From: UBA4582 sp047630175 | Lineage (GTDB): Bacteria > Pseudomonadota > Gammaproteobacteria > Pseudomonadales > Azotimanducaceae | DNA length: 64,000 nt | Direction of reading: 5' to 3' | Assembly (NCBI GenBank): GCA_047630175.1 | Contig: JBLHVI010000010.1 | Location: forward strand, 28,078 to 92,077 | Shown: piece by piece, positions 52,325 to 62,728 of the stretch | How the letters are laid out: every line of letters begins with the position of its first letter | Position numbering within the stretch: position 1 is the first letter of the stretch | Notes under the pieces: generated by a model | Database searches by the model: none | Told to the model about the DNA's origin: nothing | What the model saw: only the letters and a program-made list of their open reading frames with translations | Position numbers and translations under genes: made by a program

Positions 52325-53152
52325 TCAGGTGTCGGAACGCCACGGCGCGTACCAGACTAACGTCGACAATAACCAGACAAACCCCAACGGTAGTAATAGG
52401 CTTTTGATCAGCATGATCACAATCAACTGGATGATAGCGCTAGCAGCGAGATCAGTAATACCTTGTTCTTCATCGGTGCCCATAATGGCGCGCAGCGTAT
52501 CGCTGGCGCCGCTAAAAAATCCCTGTTCCTCAATCCCCCTTATATAGCTGGTGCGCAAGCCCTGCAGGCGGTCACGCGCGACATCTAAACTCGATAAAGC
52601 CTGTGTCTGCTGCTGGTTAAAATACAGCTGGTCCAATCCCCAACTGATCCCCACCTCAATGAGCAGCGCGAAACGTACCAGCAGCAACAAACACATCAGA
52701 CGTTTAATGGTTGCGTTGACCCGCCGACCCATCAGCACAGTGATGGCGAGTGCCAGCGCGGCAACGGATATCATAATTTTTAACAGCAGGCTTGCGCTAG
52801 CTAGCAACACCACCTGCTGCAAGCCCAGCGCTGCGAGACCATATAGGACGAACCCTGAAAAACGTTCGACCAGATCATTCAATGGGTCCAGCGCCTCACC
52901 CGGATGTAGTGCTAAACCAGCCCCAAGACTTAGACTGACCTCAATCGATTGAATCACCGAGATCACTGCATTGATGGTGCGGGCGCTCGCATAGATCACA
53001 AGATTGTCTGCTAGCGCGTGACTCAGGTAATTATCGGCGGCCGAGTCGAAGTCCGGAATCCATGTTAAAACCAACAGCACGACTAGACCACAGGCACCAA
53101 CAAGCTGCGTCAATCTTGACGGACCCGCGTTGTGAATGGGTAGGCCGTCCAC
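52325..53152 (-). CDS. membrane protein of unknown function
   Basis: A 275-residue protein with about six hydrophobic segments. The start is GTG, immediately after the TAA of the upstream FMN oxidase gene, so the two are coupled. The C terminus is strongly hydrophobic and ends APWRSDT. I recognise no domain. Confidence 0.65.
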   Translation of the reverse strand: MDGLPIHNAGPSRLTQLVGACGLVVLLVLTWIPDFDSAADNYLSHALADNLVIYASARTINAVISVIQSIEVSLSLGAGLALHPGEALDPLNDLVERFSGFVLYGLAALGLQQVVLLASASLLLKIMISVAALALAITVLMGRRVNATIKRLMCLLLLVRFALLIEVGISWGLDQLYFNQQQTQALSSLDVARDRLQGLRTSYIRGIEEQGFFSGASDTLRAIMGTDEEQGITDLAASAIIQLIVIMLIKSLLLPLGFVWLLSTLVWYAPWRSDT

Positions 53153-54301
53153 TTAGCGTTTGCCTCCGGACCAAAGAACCTTATCGTCAACACTATTGAT
53201 ATCATTGAGGCCACAAAATGCCATCGTCAGATCAAGTTCGTTATGAATAATTTGCAGGCACTCGGTGACACCGGCCTCACCCATTGCACCCAGCCCGTAT
53301 AGAAAAGCGCGACCGATCATGGTGCCTTTGGCACCCAGTGCTATGGCTTTGAATACGTCCTGGCCGCTGCGGATGCCGCCATCCATCCAGACTTCGATAT
53401 CGCTACCTACAGCAGCAATAATAGCTGGTAGGGCGTCAATGCTGGCAGGTGCACCGTCAAGCTGACGCCCTCCATGGTTGGACACAATCAGTGCATCGGC
53501 ACCGCAATCTACCGCTAGCCGCGCGTCTTCCGGGTCCATAATACCTTTGATAATAAGCGGCCCACCCCAAAGGTCTTTAACCCATTTGACGTCATCCACA
53601 GTTAGCGTCGGGTCCATTTGGTTAGCCGACCAAGCGCTTAGGCTGCCCATATTGTCGACGTCAGAGACGTGACCGACGACATTGCCAAAACTTCGCCGGG
53701 ATGTACCGAGCATTCCTAACGCCCAGCGCGGCTTGGTCATAATGTTGACTATATTTTTCAGCGTCGGCTTGGGCGGCGTTGAAAGACCATTTTTAATGTC
53801 CTTATGCCTTTGTCCCATAATTTGTAAGTCAACGGTCAGTACCAACGCAGAACACTCCGCAGCACGGGCACGCTGAATTAGACGCGAAACATAGTCGCGG
53901 TCACGCATTACATAGAGTTGGAACCAGAAGGGCTTGGAGGCACTGGCGGCGACATCTTCGATTGAGCAGATGCTCATGGTCGACAAACAAAAAGGCACAC
54001 CAAATTTCTCAGCAGCCCGTGCTGCTAGAATTTCGCCGTCAGCGTGTTGCATTCCGGTCATGCCGGCGGGCGCTAGTGCTACTGGCATGCTCACGGACTG
54101 CCCAACCATATGCGAGGCGAGGCTCCGTTCAGCCATATCTACCAGCACACGTTGGCGTAACTTGATTTTCTTAAAGGCCTGCTGATTGTCGCGAAAGGTT
54201 GATTCTGTCCATGATCCAGACTCAACATAATCATAGAACATTTGTGGCACGCGCCGCTTGTAAAGTGTGTGCAGGTCAGCAATACAAGTGATCTTCGACA
54301 T
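53153..54301 (-). CDS. FMN-dependent alpha-hydroxy-acid oxidase (LldD family)
   Basis: A 382-residue TIM-barrel flavoprotein that oxidises an L-2-hydroxyacid such as L-lactate to the oxoacid. The catalytic His lies in VSNHGGRQLDGAPAS, with FMN-binding segments PVALAPAGMTGM, LYVMRDRD and WMDGGIRSGQDVFKA. Length and layout match LldD/MdlB. It is followed with no gap by the membrane protein. It is near glcDEF but not in an operon with it. Confidence 0.9.
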   Translation of the reverse strand: MSKITCIADLHTLYKRRVPQMFYDYVESGSWTESTFRDNQQAFKKIKLRQRVLVDMAERSLASHMVGQSVSMPVALAPAGMTGMQHADGEILAARAAEKFGVPFCLSTMSICSIEDVAASASKPFWFQLYVMRDRDYVSRLIQRARAAECSALVLTVDLQIMGQRHKDIKNGLSTPPKPTLKNIVNIMTKPRWALGMLGTSRRSFGNVVGHVSDVDNMGSLSAWSANQMDPTLTVDDVKWVKDLWGGPLIIKGIMDPEDARLAVDCGADALIVSNHGGRQLDGAPASIDALPAIIAAVGSDIEVWMDGGIRSGQDVFKAIALGAKGTMIGRAFLYGLGAMGEAGVTECLQIIHNELDLTMAFCGLNDINSVDDKVLWSGGKR

Positions 54302-54474
54302 GAGCAGGGCTGTGGTAGAACAGGAACATTGATTCTAGCCTGATTCTGCAACCATTTCGTTATCGTTTCGTCCTCAAAGGTAGCATAAAGCGGGTGCTGC
54401 ATCCTCTTGAATCGGCGCTGTACGGCCCAATCCTTGCTGTAAGCACGGCTTGAAACCAGCAAACAAGGGACATC

Positions 54475-56913
54475 ATGCAAGACGACATCAACGACGAAAA
54501 CGAATTTATTCCGGGTACAGGATCCTCGGGTCACTCATTGGTGCGGGCGGACGAAGTATTGCCCGATATTCTGCAACTGGTGCCGTTGACTTCAGGACCC
54601 TATTTACCCGTATTAGTGCAGCCTGTGGTCATAGACAGCGATCCGTGGGGAGAAAGCCTCAAGCAAGTTGCTGAAACTACGCACAAACTTATCGGCATGA
54701 GTTATGCCCCCATGGGCGATGCTGGTGGGATACCAACAATCGGTGACATCGCGATCATCGGGTGCGTAGCGCGTGTACACCGCGTTCAAGAAGGACAGGG
54801 CAAACTTCAGTTTATCGCCCAGGGTTTGCGGCGCTTTCGTGTTACGGAGTGGTTGCAGAAGTCACCACCATTTCTCGTCAAAGTCGAGTATATAGAAGTC
54901 CCTACTTCTGATGACAACAGTCAGCTACGCGCCTATGCGATGGCACTGATCGATATCATTAAGGAGCTGATGACACTCAATCCGCTGTATAACGAAGAAC
55001 TCAAGCAATACCTTAATTATTTTAATCCGAATGAACCGGGACCACTGGCAGATTTCGCGGCGGCCATTACCTCCGCTCCGCCTGCAGAGATGCAAGAGAT
55101 TCTAGAAACGGTGCCCCTGTTAGAGCGCATGGAGAAGGTGTTGCTGTTAATCCGTAAGGAACTCGAAGTAGCACGCTTGCAAGCCAAAATCACGGAGCAA
55201 GTAAAACAACAAGTCGGCGAGCAGCAAAAGACATTCTTTTTGCGCGAGCAATTGAAAGTCATCCAAAAAGAGTTAGGCATTGCCAAAGATGATCGTCAGG
55301 CCGATGCTGAAAAGTTCATGTCACGCTTGCTGGCACTGGACGTGCCTGAGCCCATTCAGGCACGGGCTGATGAGGAGCTGCAGAAGCTGCAGGTTCTGGA
55401 TTCGGCGTCCGCCGAATACGGGGTAACCCGCAATTATCTTGACTGGTTGACGAGTGTTCCATGGGGCGTTACTAGCCACGACCAGCTGAATCTGAAAACC
55501 GCGCGCATCATGCTTGATCAAGATCATGACGGGCTCGAGGATATCAAGCAGCGGATTATCGAGTTTTTGGCGATGGGCGCCTACAAGGGTGAGATAAAGG
55601 GATCTATTTTGCTGCTCGTTGGGCCACCCGGAGTCGGCAAGACCTCCATTGGTAAATCTATTGCCCGAGCGTTGGGGCGAGCGTTTTATCGATTCAGTCT
55701 TGGTGGCATGCGCGACGAGGCCGAGATCAAGGGCCACCGGCGTACTTATATCGGGGCAATGCCAGGTAAACTTATTCAGTCGTTGAAGGAGGTGAAGGTC
55801 GCGAACCCAGTTATCATGCTTGACGAGATTGATAAAATCGGTGCCTCGTTTCAGGGTGACCCGGCTTCAGCATTGTTAGAAGTGCTTGATCCGGAGCAAA
55901 ACGGTGAATTTCTTGATCACTTTTTGGATGTAAGGGTCGATTTATCCAAAGTGCTGTTTATCTGCACCGCTAATCAGCTGGATTCTATTCCGGCACCGCT
56001 ACTAGATCGGATGGAAGTACTGCGTCTTGCTGGCTACTTGACCGAAGAAAAGGTGCTGATTGCTAAAAATCATTTATGGCATAAGCAGCTCCAGCGAGCA
56101 GGCATCGCCGCTAGTCGGCTCACCATATCCGATGCTGCGTTACGTCGAGTGATTGATGGCTATGCCCGAGAGGCTGGTGTGCGCGGGCTTGAGAAGCAAC
56201 TTGCCCGAATCGTCCGCAAAGCCATCGTCGAATTGCTCGATGCCGACAATCTTCGTGACAATACCGCGGCTAAAAGTTCGAGTAAAAACCGGGCAAAGCG
56301 GCGCATCGGTGCCAAAGACATTGTGCATTATCTAGGCTCGCCTTATTTTCATCCTCAAATTCCTCAGCGGGGGTTAGGCGTTATCAACGGGTTAGCCTGG
56401 ACAGCGATGGGTGGCACAACATTAGCCATTGAAGCCGCCATCATTCATTCTCGGCATCGAGGTTTAAAGTTGACGGGACAACTGGGGGAGGTGATGCAGG
56501 AGTCCGCACAGATCGCCTATAGCCATGTTGTCTCGCACCTTATTGAGCTCAAGGGGCAGGCTGATCTATTTGACGATGCCCAAGTGCATTTGCATGTGCC
56601 CGAGGGGGCTACCCCGAAAGACGGGCCCAGTGCGGGTGTTACTATGGCGACAGCGTTGCTGTCGCTGGCGCGCAACAAACAGGTCAAAAAGAATGTTGCC
56701 ATGACTGGCGAACTAACACTGACCGGGCGCGTGCTGCCCGTAGGTGGCATTCGCGAGAAAGTTATTGCCGCGAGGCGTGCTGGGCTCAAAGAACTTATTC
56801 TGCCCGAAGCCAATGCCCGAGACTATGAGGAGATGCCTGACTATTTAAAGAAAGGTTTGATCGTGCATTTTGTTGACCAATATTATCAGGTGGCTAGCAT
56901 TTGCTTCGACTGA
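54475..56913 (+). CDS. lon: Lon protease, AsrA-like
   Basis: An 812-residue ATP-dependent protease. A LON N-terminal domain (about 25-225) is followed by an AAA+ module with Walker A GPPGVGKTS and Walker B VIMLDEID. The protease domain has Ser in PKDGPSAG and the dyad Lys in GGIREKVIAAR. The N-terminal wording (DEVLPDILQLVPLTSGPYLPVLVQPVVI split over two strands) is closer to the second Lon of pseudomonads (AsrA) than to housekeeping Lon; this is inferred from memory of the family. An inverted repeat follows the stop. Confidence 0.92.
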   Translation: MQDDINDENEFIPGTGSSGHSLVRADEVLPDILQLVPLTSGPYLPVLVQPVVIDSDPWGESLKQVAETTHKLIGMSYAPMGDAGGIPTIGDIAIIGCVARVHRVQEGQGKLQFIAQGLRRFRVTEWLQKSPPFLVKVEYIEVPTSDDNSQLRAYAMALIDIIKELMTLNPLYNEELKQYLNYFNPNEPGPLADFAAAITSAPPAEMQEILETVPLLERMEKVLLLIRKELEVARLQAKITEQVKQQVGEQQKTFFLREQLKVIQKELGIAKDDRQADAEKFMSRLLALDVPEPIQARADEELQKLQVLDSASAEYGVTRNYLDWLTSVPWGVTSHDQLNLKTARIMLDQDHDGLEDIKQRIIEFLAMGAYKGEIKGSILLLVGPPGVGKTSIGKSIARALGRAFYRFSLGGMRDEAEIKGHRRTYIGAMPGKLIQSLKEVKVANPVIMLDEIDKIGASFQGDPASALLEVLDPEQNGEFLDHFLDVRVDLSKVLFICTANQLDSIPAPLLDRMEVLRLAGYLTEEKVLIAKNHLWHKQLQRAGIAASRLTISDAALRRVIDGYAREAGVRGLEKQLARIVRKAIVELLDADNLRDNTAAKSSSKNRAKRRIGAKDIVHYLGSPYFHPQIPQRGLGVINGLAWTAMGGTTLAIEAAIIHSRHRGLKLTGQLGEVMQESAQIAYSHVVSHLIELKGQADLFDDAQVHLHVPEGATPKDGPSAGVTMATALLSLARNKQVKKNVAMTGELTLTGRVLPVGGIREKVIAARRAGLKELILPEANARDYEEMPDYLKKGLIVHFVDQYYQVASICFD

Positions 56914-56951
56914 GTTCGATGCCATCTTGCAGATAGATGTTGATGATAAGT

Positions 56952-56977
56952 ATTGACGATGAATGCGCATCGTCAAT
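56952..56977. terminator. 10-bp perfect inverted repeat after lon
   Basis: ATTGACGATG (56952-56961) and CATCGTCAAT (56968-56977) pair perfectly around AATGCG. It starts 38 nt after the lon stop. No T run follows, so it could be a weak terminator or an operator for the histidine kinase gene 100 nt downstream. Confidence 0.4.
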
Positions 56978-57079
56978 GTTCCTTGTGACACGGTGCAAAG
57001 TGCGCGAATCCGTCCACGAGGCGCATTTTATTCAAGCGAGATACTAAACATTTGGTAGTCAGCCCTGTATGGTAGCGCC

Positions 57080-59263
57080 ATGTTATTTATCATACTTTCC
57101 TGCCTGACATTGCTTCTGCTGATTGGCTTCCTTGCTGTGCTGAAATGGGGCGCGGTCTCCACTGGCCGGCCGATAGCCGGCGTGCTGTTTTTTTGCGTTA
57201 TAGCGATGTTAGTTGCGCAACAGAGCGTTGTGGTTTTTCGCTTGCTCGAGTCGTCCGACACCATGGCACTGATGGCAGCTTCTATGCTATGGGCGGTACT
57301 TTTTGTGTTGCTTGTGACCCTAGTGCCCACCGCGCGAATGTTACTCCAGCGTCGCAGGGTGGCCGGGGATTACGAAAACCTACTGAGCAATATGGCGGAT
57401 TTATATTTTCAGACTGACAATGATGGAAATATCGTCCGCGTGTCTGCATCAAGCCTAGCAGTGTTGGGATATCGGCCCGATGAGCTTATCGGAACCTCTG
57501 TAACCCGGCTGCATTATTCCACCGACGTATTTCTCGATGCGCGGCGGCAAATAGAGGAGAAAGACGGCATTATAAACGGTTTTCTGCTTACGCTACGGCA
57601 TCGTGACGGTCATTCGATTCAAGTCGAGTCTAACCTTCGCTGGCGCCTAGATAGCATGGGGAATATTGCGGGTATTGAGGCTGTGTCGCGTGACATTTCT
57701 GCACGAGTACAGGCTGACCGCCTAAATAGCCAGCTAGGCAGCATCGTCGAGGATTCCCTTAATGAGGTCTATGTTTTTGATGCGGAAACTTTCCTGTACA
57801 CCATGGTCAATCGTGGCGCCAGGGAAAATCTTGGCTACACATTAGCAGAAATGCAGCAGTTAACGCCCATGGCTGTAATGCCAGACATGACCCAAGCGCA
57901 GTTTGCAGAAATAATTATCCCGCTACTCAACGGCAGTCAGGCTTCTGTTATCTTCAGAGCGGAACATCAACGCAAGGACCTGAGCCGCTATCCGGTCGAA
58001 ATCGTGCTGCAGTTCTTTGCCTCAGAAGAGCGGCCAGTTTATTTTGCGAGTGTCGAGGATGTCACCGCGCGGAGTCAGGCTGAAGCCGAGCTTGTACAAT
58101 CGCAACGCTTACAGTCAGTAGGCCAGCTGACCGGTGGTGTAGCGCATGATTTCAACAATATGCTGCAGGCACTGCAGTTGAATATCGAACTCATTGAACC
58201 GATTGAAGAAGACCAAATAGCTTTTCGCGATGCAGCACTCCGGGTGGTTGATAAGGCCTCTCAGTTAACCCAGAGACTATTGGCGTTCTCTCGTCGCCAG
58301 AAACTCATGCCTAAAGTCATTGACGTTAACGAGACGCTGGCCAGCATGGAAGCGCTTTTACGTTTGACACTGGGAGAGTCCATTGAAACAACCTTAGTTT
58401 TGTCCGATTTACCTGCGACAATTAGTGTCGACGAAGCCCAGTTGGAAAACGGCTTATTAAATTTGGTAATCAATGCCCGCGATGCCATGTCCAACGAAGG
58501 CAGTCTGACGTTGATCACGCGACTGACCCATCTGTCTGGAGATTTCAAATCACACTCTCTGGCCTCTCAGGAAATGTTAGCCAGCAGCAACGCTAAAAAG
58601 TTACCTTACGTCGAAATTTGCGTCAGCGACGACGGTGTGGGTATGAGCGCAGCAGTGCTGAAGAATGCCATAGAGCCGTTTTTCACCACCAAAGAAGTGG
58701 GCCAAGGCACCGGTCTGGGATTAAGTATGGTGTATGGTTTTGTTGTGCAATCTGGCGGGCACGTAGAAATTGATAGCGCACCGGGTCAGGGTACTTCTGT
58801 TAGAATTTACTTTCCTATTGTCAAAGCTGAACCCGAGGACGTTGGACCGACTACCATCGATAACGTCCGAACAGGCAGCGAAACTATTTTGTTAATTGAA
58901 GATGAGCAGGTTGTTCGTGATATCACCACCAGCGCCCTACAAAGCATGGGCTATCAGGTGATTAGTGCGGCTGATGGGCTTTTAGCGCTGCAGTTAGCGC
59001 GTATTTATGCGGGTTCCATCGACTTGATTTTATCTGATGTGGTTTTGACTGGCAGTTTATCAGGGCCGGCGACGGTCGAACGCCTACTGGAGAGCTTAGG
59101 GCCGATCAAGGTCCTGTTCATGTCTGGCTACGCCGATGACGTAATTAATGAAAGCCGGCTGAGAGAAGGCCAGCAGCTGCTGCAGAAGCCGTTTAGCAGA
59201 GATCAGCTGCAACAGTCTCTCAGGCAGGTACTAAATCTGTCTGGTTCCGAATCAGCGAGCTGA
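57080..59263 (+). CDS. hybrid PAS histidine kinase
   Basis: A 727-residue sensor. Three membrane helices (about 1-90) are followed by two PAS domains (about 97-210 and 218-335). HisKA has His356 in GGVAHDFNNMLQ and HATPase_c has NARDAMSNEG, DDGVGM and GTGLGLSMVYGF. A C-terminal receiver (about 608-720) has Asp in LILSDVVL and Lys in LLQKPFS. The kinase is of the nitrogen-regulator-like type with VAHDFNN. No separate response regulator is adjacent, so signal output must go elsewhere. Confidence 0.9.
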   Translation: MLFIILSCLTLLLLIGFLAVLKWGAVSTGRPIAGVLFFCVIAMLVAQQSVVVFRLLESSDTMALMAASMLWAVLFVLLVTLVPTARMLLQRRRVAGDYENLLSNMADLYFQTDNDGNIVRVSASSLAVLGYRPDELIGTSVTRLHYSTDVFLDARRQIEEKDGIINGFLLTLRHRDGHSIQVESNLRWRLDSMGNIAGIEAVSRDISARVQADRLNSQLGSIVEDSLNEVYVFDAETFLYTMVNRGARENLGYTLAEMQQLTPMAVMPDMTQAQFAEIIIPLLNGSQASVIFRAEHQRKDLSRYPVEIVLQFFASEERPVYFASVEDVTARSQAEAELVQSQRLQSVGQLTGGVAHDFNNMLQALQLNIELIEPIEEDQIAFRDAALRVVDKASQLTQRLLAFSRRQKLMPKVIDVNETLASMEALLRLTLGESIETTLVLSDLPATISVDEAQLENGLLNLVINARDAMSNEGSLTLITRLTHLSGDFKSHSLASQEMLASSNAKKLPYVEICVSDDGVGMSAAVLKNAIEPFFTTKEVGQGTGLGLSMVYGFVVQSGGHVEIDSAPGQGTSVRIYFPIVKAEPEDVGPTTIDNVRTGSETILLIEDEQVVRDITTSALQSMGYQVISAADGLLALQLARIYAGSIDLILSDVVLTGSLSGPATVERLLESLGPIKVLFMSGYADDVINESRLREGQQLLQKPFSRDQLQQSLRQVLNLSGSESAS

Positions 59264-59382
59264 GGTGCAGTCTCCGAAAGGCTGCCACGATGGTGGCTTG
59301 CTGACTAAAACATCTGTCAATCAGAAGCGAACAGCCTCGGTGGATGAGCAAGCTGGTCTCAGGCCGCTAACGTTCATTCATT

Positions 59383-60010
59383 ATGTCTGAGCAAGACATG
59401 CTCAAGCGCAGTCACGCATGGTCTCTAGAAGCGAGCCAATGCCGTAGTGTCAGCATGTTTTCGCTAAGGGTTGTGCCTCTAGGAATCAAACAGAATTTCC
59501 TGCGCTCGGTCGGCAACGCAGTAAGCGCCGCAAACCATCAACCTTGGCATTTGGTTGTCGTCAGTAGGCTTTAGATCAACGCACAGATTTTTGTCGCGGC
59601 TGAGGCTTTGGACCCGGGCGCTTTATACACGCAACGCGCATAAAGAGAAGCTCAAAGCACCAGCGCCCTAAGCAAATTATGCGTACACGCGCTTTTTAGA
59701 AGCGGCGTCCTATGTAGTTGCGATATTCCAGCGGCGCGCTGGGGCGTCAGATTTGGGGGAACCCGTTAAACACTACTACGCCACTAAATTCGTGGGCATT
59801 GCGACTGGCGCGCTGATTACAGCTTTGCACCATGCGGGACTAACATGCACAACCCATAGGCCAAGCCACATGGGTTTTCTTGACAAGATACTCGCACACC
59901 CAACATCAGCACGGCCATCTCCACTGCTGGTGGTTTATCCAGCAGCCGATGCTGAGGTGCCGGACATCAGCAGGCAACCATTGGCCAAGATCGCGACGTT
60001 TGTGGCGTAA
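59383..60010 (+). pseudogene. decayed nitroreductase family gene
   Basis: Three blocks of a nitroreductase can be read in broken frames: an N-terminal block ending VSAANHQPWHLVVVSRL then TAG (59574), a middle block FLEAASYVVAIFQRRAGAS near 59686-59745, and a long C-terminal block with HYYATKFVGIATGALITALHHAGL and LLVVYPAADAEVPDI up to TAA at 60010. In intact FMN nitroreductases these form one chain of about 220 residues. Several stops and at least one frame change make it inactive. Its stop abuts the stop of prc. Confidence 0.8.
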
Positions 60011-62281
60011 TTATATGGGTTGACGCGACCGTTTATCTGCGGCGGTGCGCTTTTCCATAGAGATCATATCGAGCAAAATATTGCCACTTTCCAGCAGTTG
60101 CGCGTCGGGCGCATCATCATCCGTCTTTACAGGTACCGCCTCCGCTGTCGATTCACCCTCGTTGTCAGAATCTGTTAGCGTTGCACTATTTGGAATCGGA
60201 TTCACCTCAAGAACTTGGTCGCTGCCCACCGCCGACGGGTCTGACACAGGCGTGGGTGTATTCGCCACTTCAGGTTCATCTCTGCTCGGGTTAAGTTCCT
60301 CGAGGCTAGCAATGAGGGGTTTGCCTTTAAGTTCGCGTTTGGCGTTTTCGAGACCAAGCCAAAAAGTATCTGACTCGGTCTTTTCCACACGCCGCTGCGC
60401 TTCATTCAGAGTGATGCTGGTTTTTTTGCTGCGCAACTGACGATAAGCCGCTGCATCACGCATATAAATAAAGTCCGGGTCTTTCTCAACCCTCTCGTTA
60501 TGGAGGCTCACAAGTGTCGTCGTCATCTGTGACACATTACTTTTGGGGCGGTAACTGGTGGCCTGAATCTTGTCCCAGGGCAGGGGATGCTCAAGCGTGC
60601 TTTCGCCGATAGATTCCGGATCATAGTCGAGAGGGAAATCGATATCCGGCATGATGCCTTTGTGTTGGGTGCTTTCTCCGCTGATGCGATAGAATTTTGC
60701 GGCTGTCAGTTTTAATTGGCCCTGATTTAGGGGTAGCAATGTCTGTACTGTTCCTTTGCCAAACGTCTGATTTCCAACGATTACGCCGCGATCGTAGTCT
60801 TGGATAGCACCAGCAAAGATCTCTGAAGCCGATGCGCTTAAGCGATTGACGAGAACCGCCAAGGGACCCTCGTAAATTGTCCGAATATCTCGATCATTGA
60901 GGATATCAACTCGGTTGCCGCTGTTACGAACCTGCACGGTCGGACCTCGGTCAATGAAGAGCCCGGTTAATGTTCTTGCCTCTTGTAAGGAACCGCCGCC
61001 GTTGTCTCGTAAGTCGATGACAACACCTTCCACGCCTTCAGCCATTAATCCCACGAGTAGATTTTTAACGTCGCGGGTTGTGCTCTTAAAGTCTTTGTTA
61101 CCGTCTTGTAATGCCTGAAAGTCGATATAGAAGGTCGGGATATCGATCACACCAATCTTATGTTTGTGACCAAACTGTTCAACTTCAATGACTTTAGACT
61201 GTGCTGACTGCTCCTCAAGTTTGACTGTATTTCTGATGATACGTACAACTTTTGTTGCACTATCTTTGGCATTGGCCGGAATCACATCGAGTTTTACGGT
61301 GGTGTCTTTCTTACCGCGTATAAGCTGCACGACCTCGTCAAGTCGCCAGCCAATCACGTCAACCATCTCGCCCTCGGTGCCTTGTCCGACAGCGACAATT
61401 TTATCGTCAGGATAAATTTGTTGAGACTTGTCAGCGGGCCCGGCAGGAACGAGACTAACGACTTTGGTGAATTCGTCTTCGCGCTGCAGTACCGCGCCTA
61501 TACCTTCCAAAGAAAGGCTCATGTTAATGTTGAAATTCTCTGAAGTGCGCGGTGAAAAGTAGGAAGTGTGGGGATCATAGGTGCGCGTAAAGGCATTCAT
61601 GTAAAGCTGGAAAACATCCTCACTATTAGTTTGCAAAGTACGTGATAAGCGGCTCTTGTAACGCTTGACCAACAGTTCCTGAATCTCTGCGGGTTCCTTG
61701 TCGGTGAGTTTCAGGTTCAGTACCGTGTACTTAATTCGCTGACGCCATATTTCATCAAGCTCAACTTCACTGGTCGCCCAAGGCGCTTCTTTACGTTCGA
61801 GTTGCATGGACTCCTCGAGGGTGAAATCAAACGTATCTATGCCATTTTCGAGCAACGCGATGACTTTGCCAAACCGATCAACGACGCGGGCATGGTAGCG
61901 GTTGAATATGAGGTAAGCTGGTGCCACGTCACCACGACGTAAGGCATCGTCAAGCTGCAGGCGTAAAACTTCGAATTCTTCGATATCACTCGCCAAAAAA
62001 TAGCTTTTGCTAGAATCAAGATCTTCTAGATAGCTCTTGAAGATATCAGCCGACAAATCATCATCGAGCGCTGTGCTTACGTAATGACGACTCGCCAAAG
62101 CGTCAACGATATTGCGCGTCGTTTCTGTGTGCGAGGGCATTGCCGCCAGTACCTCGATAGCATCGCTGGTGGGTGCAGTATTAGCGTCAACAAGTGCGTA
62201 GCTGCAAGCGCTGGTGAATGCCAGCGAAAGCAAGAACAATGGTGCACTAATGAGACTGGTCAAGCGGCGAGTTTTATTCAT
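60011..62281 (-). CDS. prc: carboxy-terminal processing (tail-specific) protease
   Basis: A 756-residue periplasmic serine protease with a signal peptide (about 1-30). A helical N-terminal region is followed by a PDZ domain (about 240-320) and a peptidase S41 domain, with catalytic Ser in SASASEIFAGA and Lys in TFGKGTVQ. The C-terminal half is longer than usual and ends in an acidic, low-complexity tail. The ATG at 62281 is preferred to a TTG 15 nt upstream. Prc trims penicillin-binding proteins and lipoproteins in E. coli. Confidence 0.92.
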   Translation of the reverse strand: MNKTRRLTSLISAPLFLLSLAFTSACSYALVDANTAPTSDAIEVLAAMPSHTETTRNIVDALASRHYVSTALDDDLSADIFKSYLEDLDSSKSYFLASDIEEFEVLRLQLDDALRRGDVAPAYLIFNRYHARVVDRFGKVIALLENGIDTFDFTLEESMQLERKEAPWATSEVELDEIWRQRIKYTVLNLKLTDKEPAEIQELLVKRYKSRLSRTLQTNSEDVFQLYMNAFTRTYDPHTSYFSPRTSENFNINMSLSLEGIGAVLQREDEFTKVVSLVPAGPADKSQQIYPDDKIVAVGQGTEGEMVDVIGWRLDEVVQLIRGKKDTTVKLDVIPANAKDSATKVVRIIRNTVKLEEQSAQSKVIEVEQFGHKHKIGVIDIPTFYIDFQALQDGNKDFKSTTRDVKNLLVGLMAEGVEGVVIDLRDNGGGSLQEARTLTGLFIDRGPTVQVRNSGNRVDILNDRDIRTIYEGPLAVLVNRLSASASEIFAGAIQDYDRGVIVGNQTFGKGTVQTLLPLNQGQLKLTAAKFYRISGESTQHKGIMPDIDFPLDYDPESIGESTLEHPLPWDKIQATSYRPKSNVSQMTTTLVSLHNERVEKDPDFIYMRDAAAYRQLRSKKTSITLNEAQRRVEKTESDTFWLGLENAKRELKGKPLIASLEELNPSRDEPEVANTPTPVSDPSAVGSDQVLEVNPIPNSATLTDSDNEGESTAEAVPVKTDDDAPDAQLLESGNILLDMISMEKRTAADKRSRQPI

Positions 62282-62296
62282 AAAATTATACGTCAA

Positions 62297-62728
62297 GTTC
62301 CTGTGGGGTCAGCGTTGGTATGAAGTGGCGATAGCGCTATATTAGTCCATGCAAACAAGTAGAAGGTTCCATAGTCTCAGTGTAGTGTTGAAACTGCTCA
62401 TCAATCAAGGTGTTCAGCGCCAGACTTAAGGTTTACGTCGATGGATCATGTCTGGATGATGTCTCCAATGGGTCCGATTTACCCAAGGTTTGGTGCCATT
62501 GCCCGTTGAATTATTGGCGGGTCGTAATATCCCCGCTATCTGTACCTTGCTGCCACGTGGTAAGCGCAACGATGTAAAGCATGCGCACTTTGTCACATAA
62601 TGCTGCGAGTGTTTATTATCATAACGCTGCGGGCGCTTATTATGACAACACTGCAGGCGCTTTATTACCGCGCGAAGTGTGGCATAATATTAACTTGACT
62701 AAAATCTTGATTCACAAGCAGGGCATAA
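62297..62728. other. intergenic region before the FKBP gene
   Basis: No gene recognised. The distal part holds imperfect 24-bp tandem repeats (listed separately), then an AT-rich stretch (GGCATAATATTAACTTGAC) that probably contains the promoter of the isomerase gene at 62729. Confidence 0.45.
62601..62672 (+). repeat. three imperfect 24-bp tandem repeats
   Basis: Units start at 62601, 62625 and 62649. They share the pattern (C/T)(A/G)CTGC(A/G)(A/G)G(T/C)G then a T-rich part. A weaker fourth unit may precede them (62578-62600). They lie 57 nt before the FKBP start, just upstream of the likely promoter. Confidence 0.7.
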
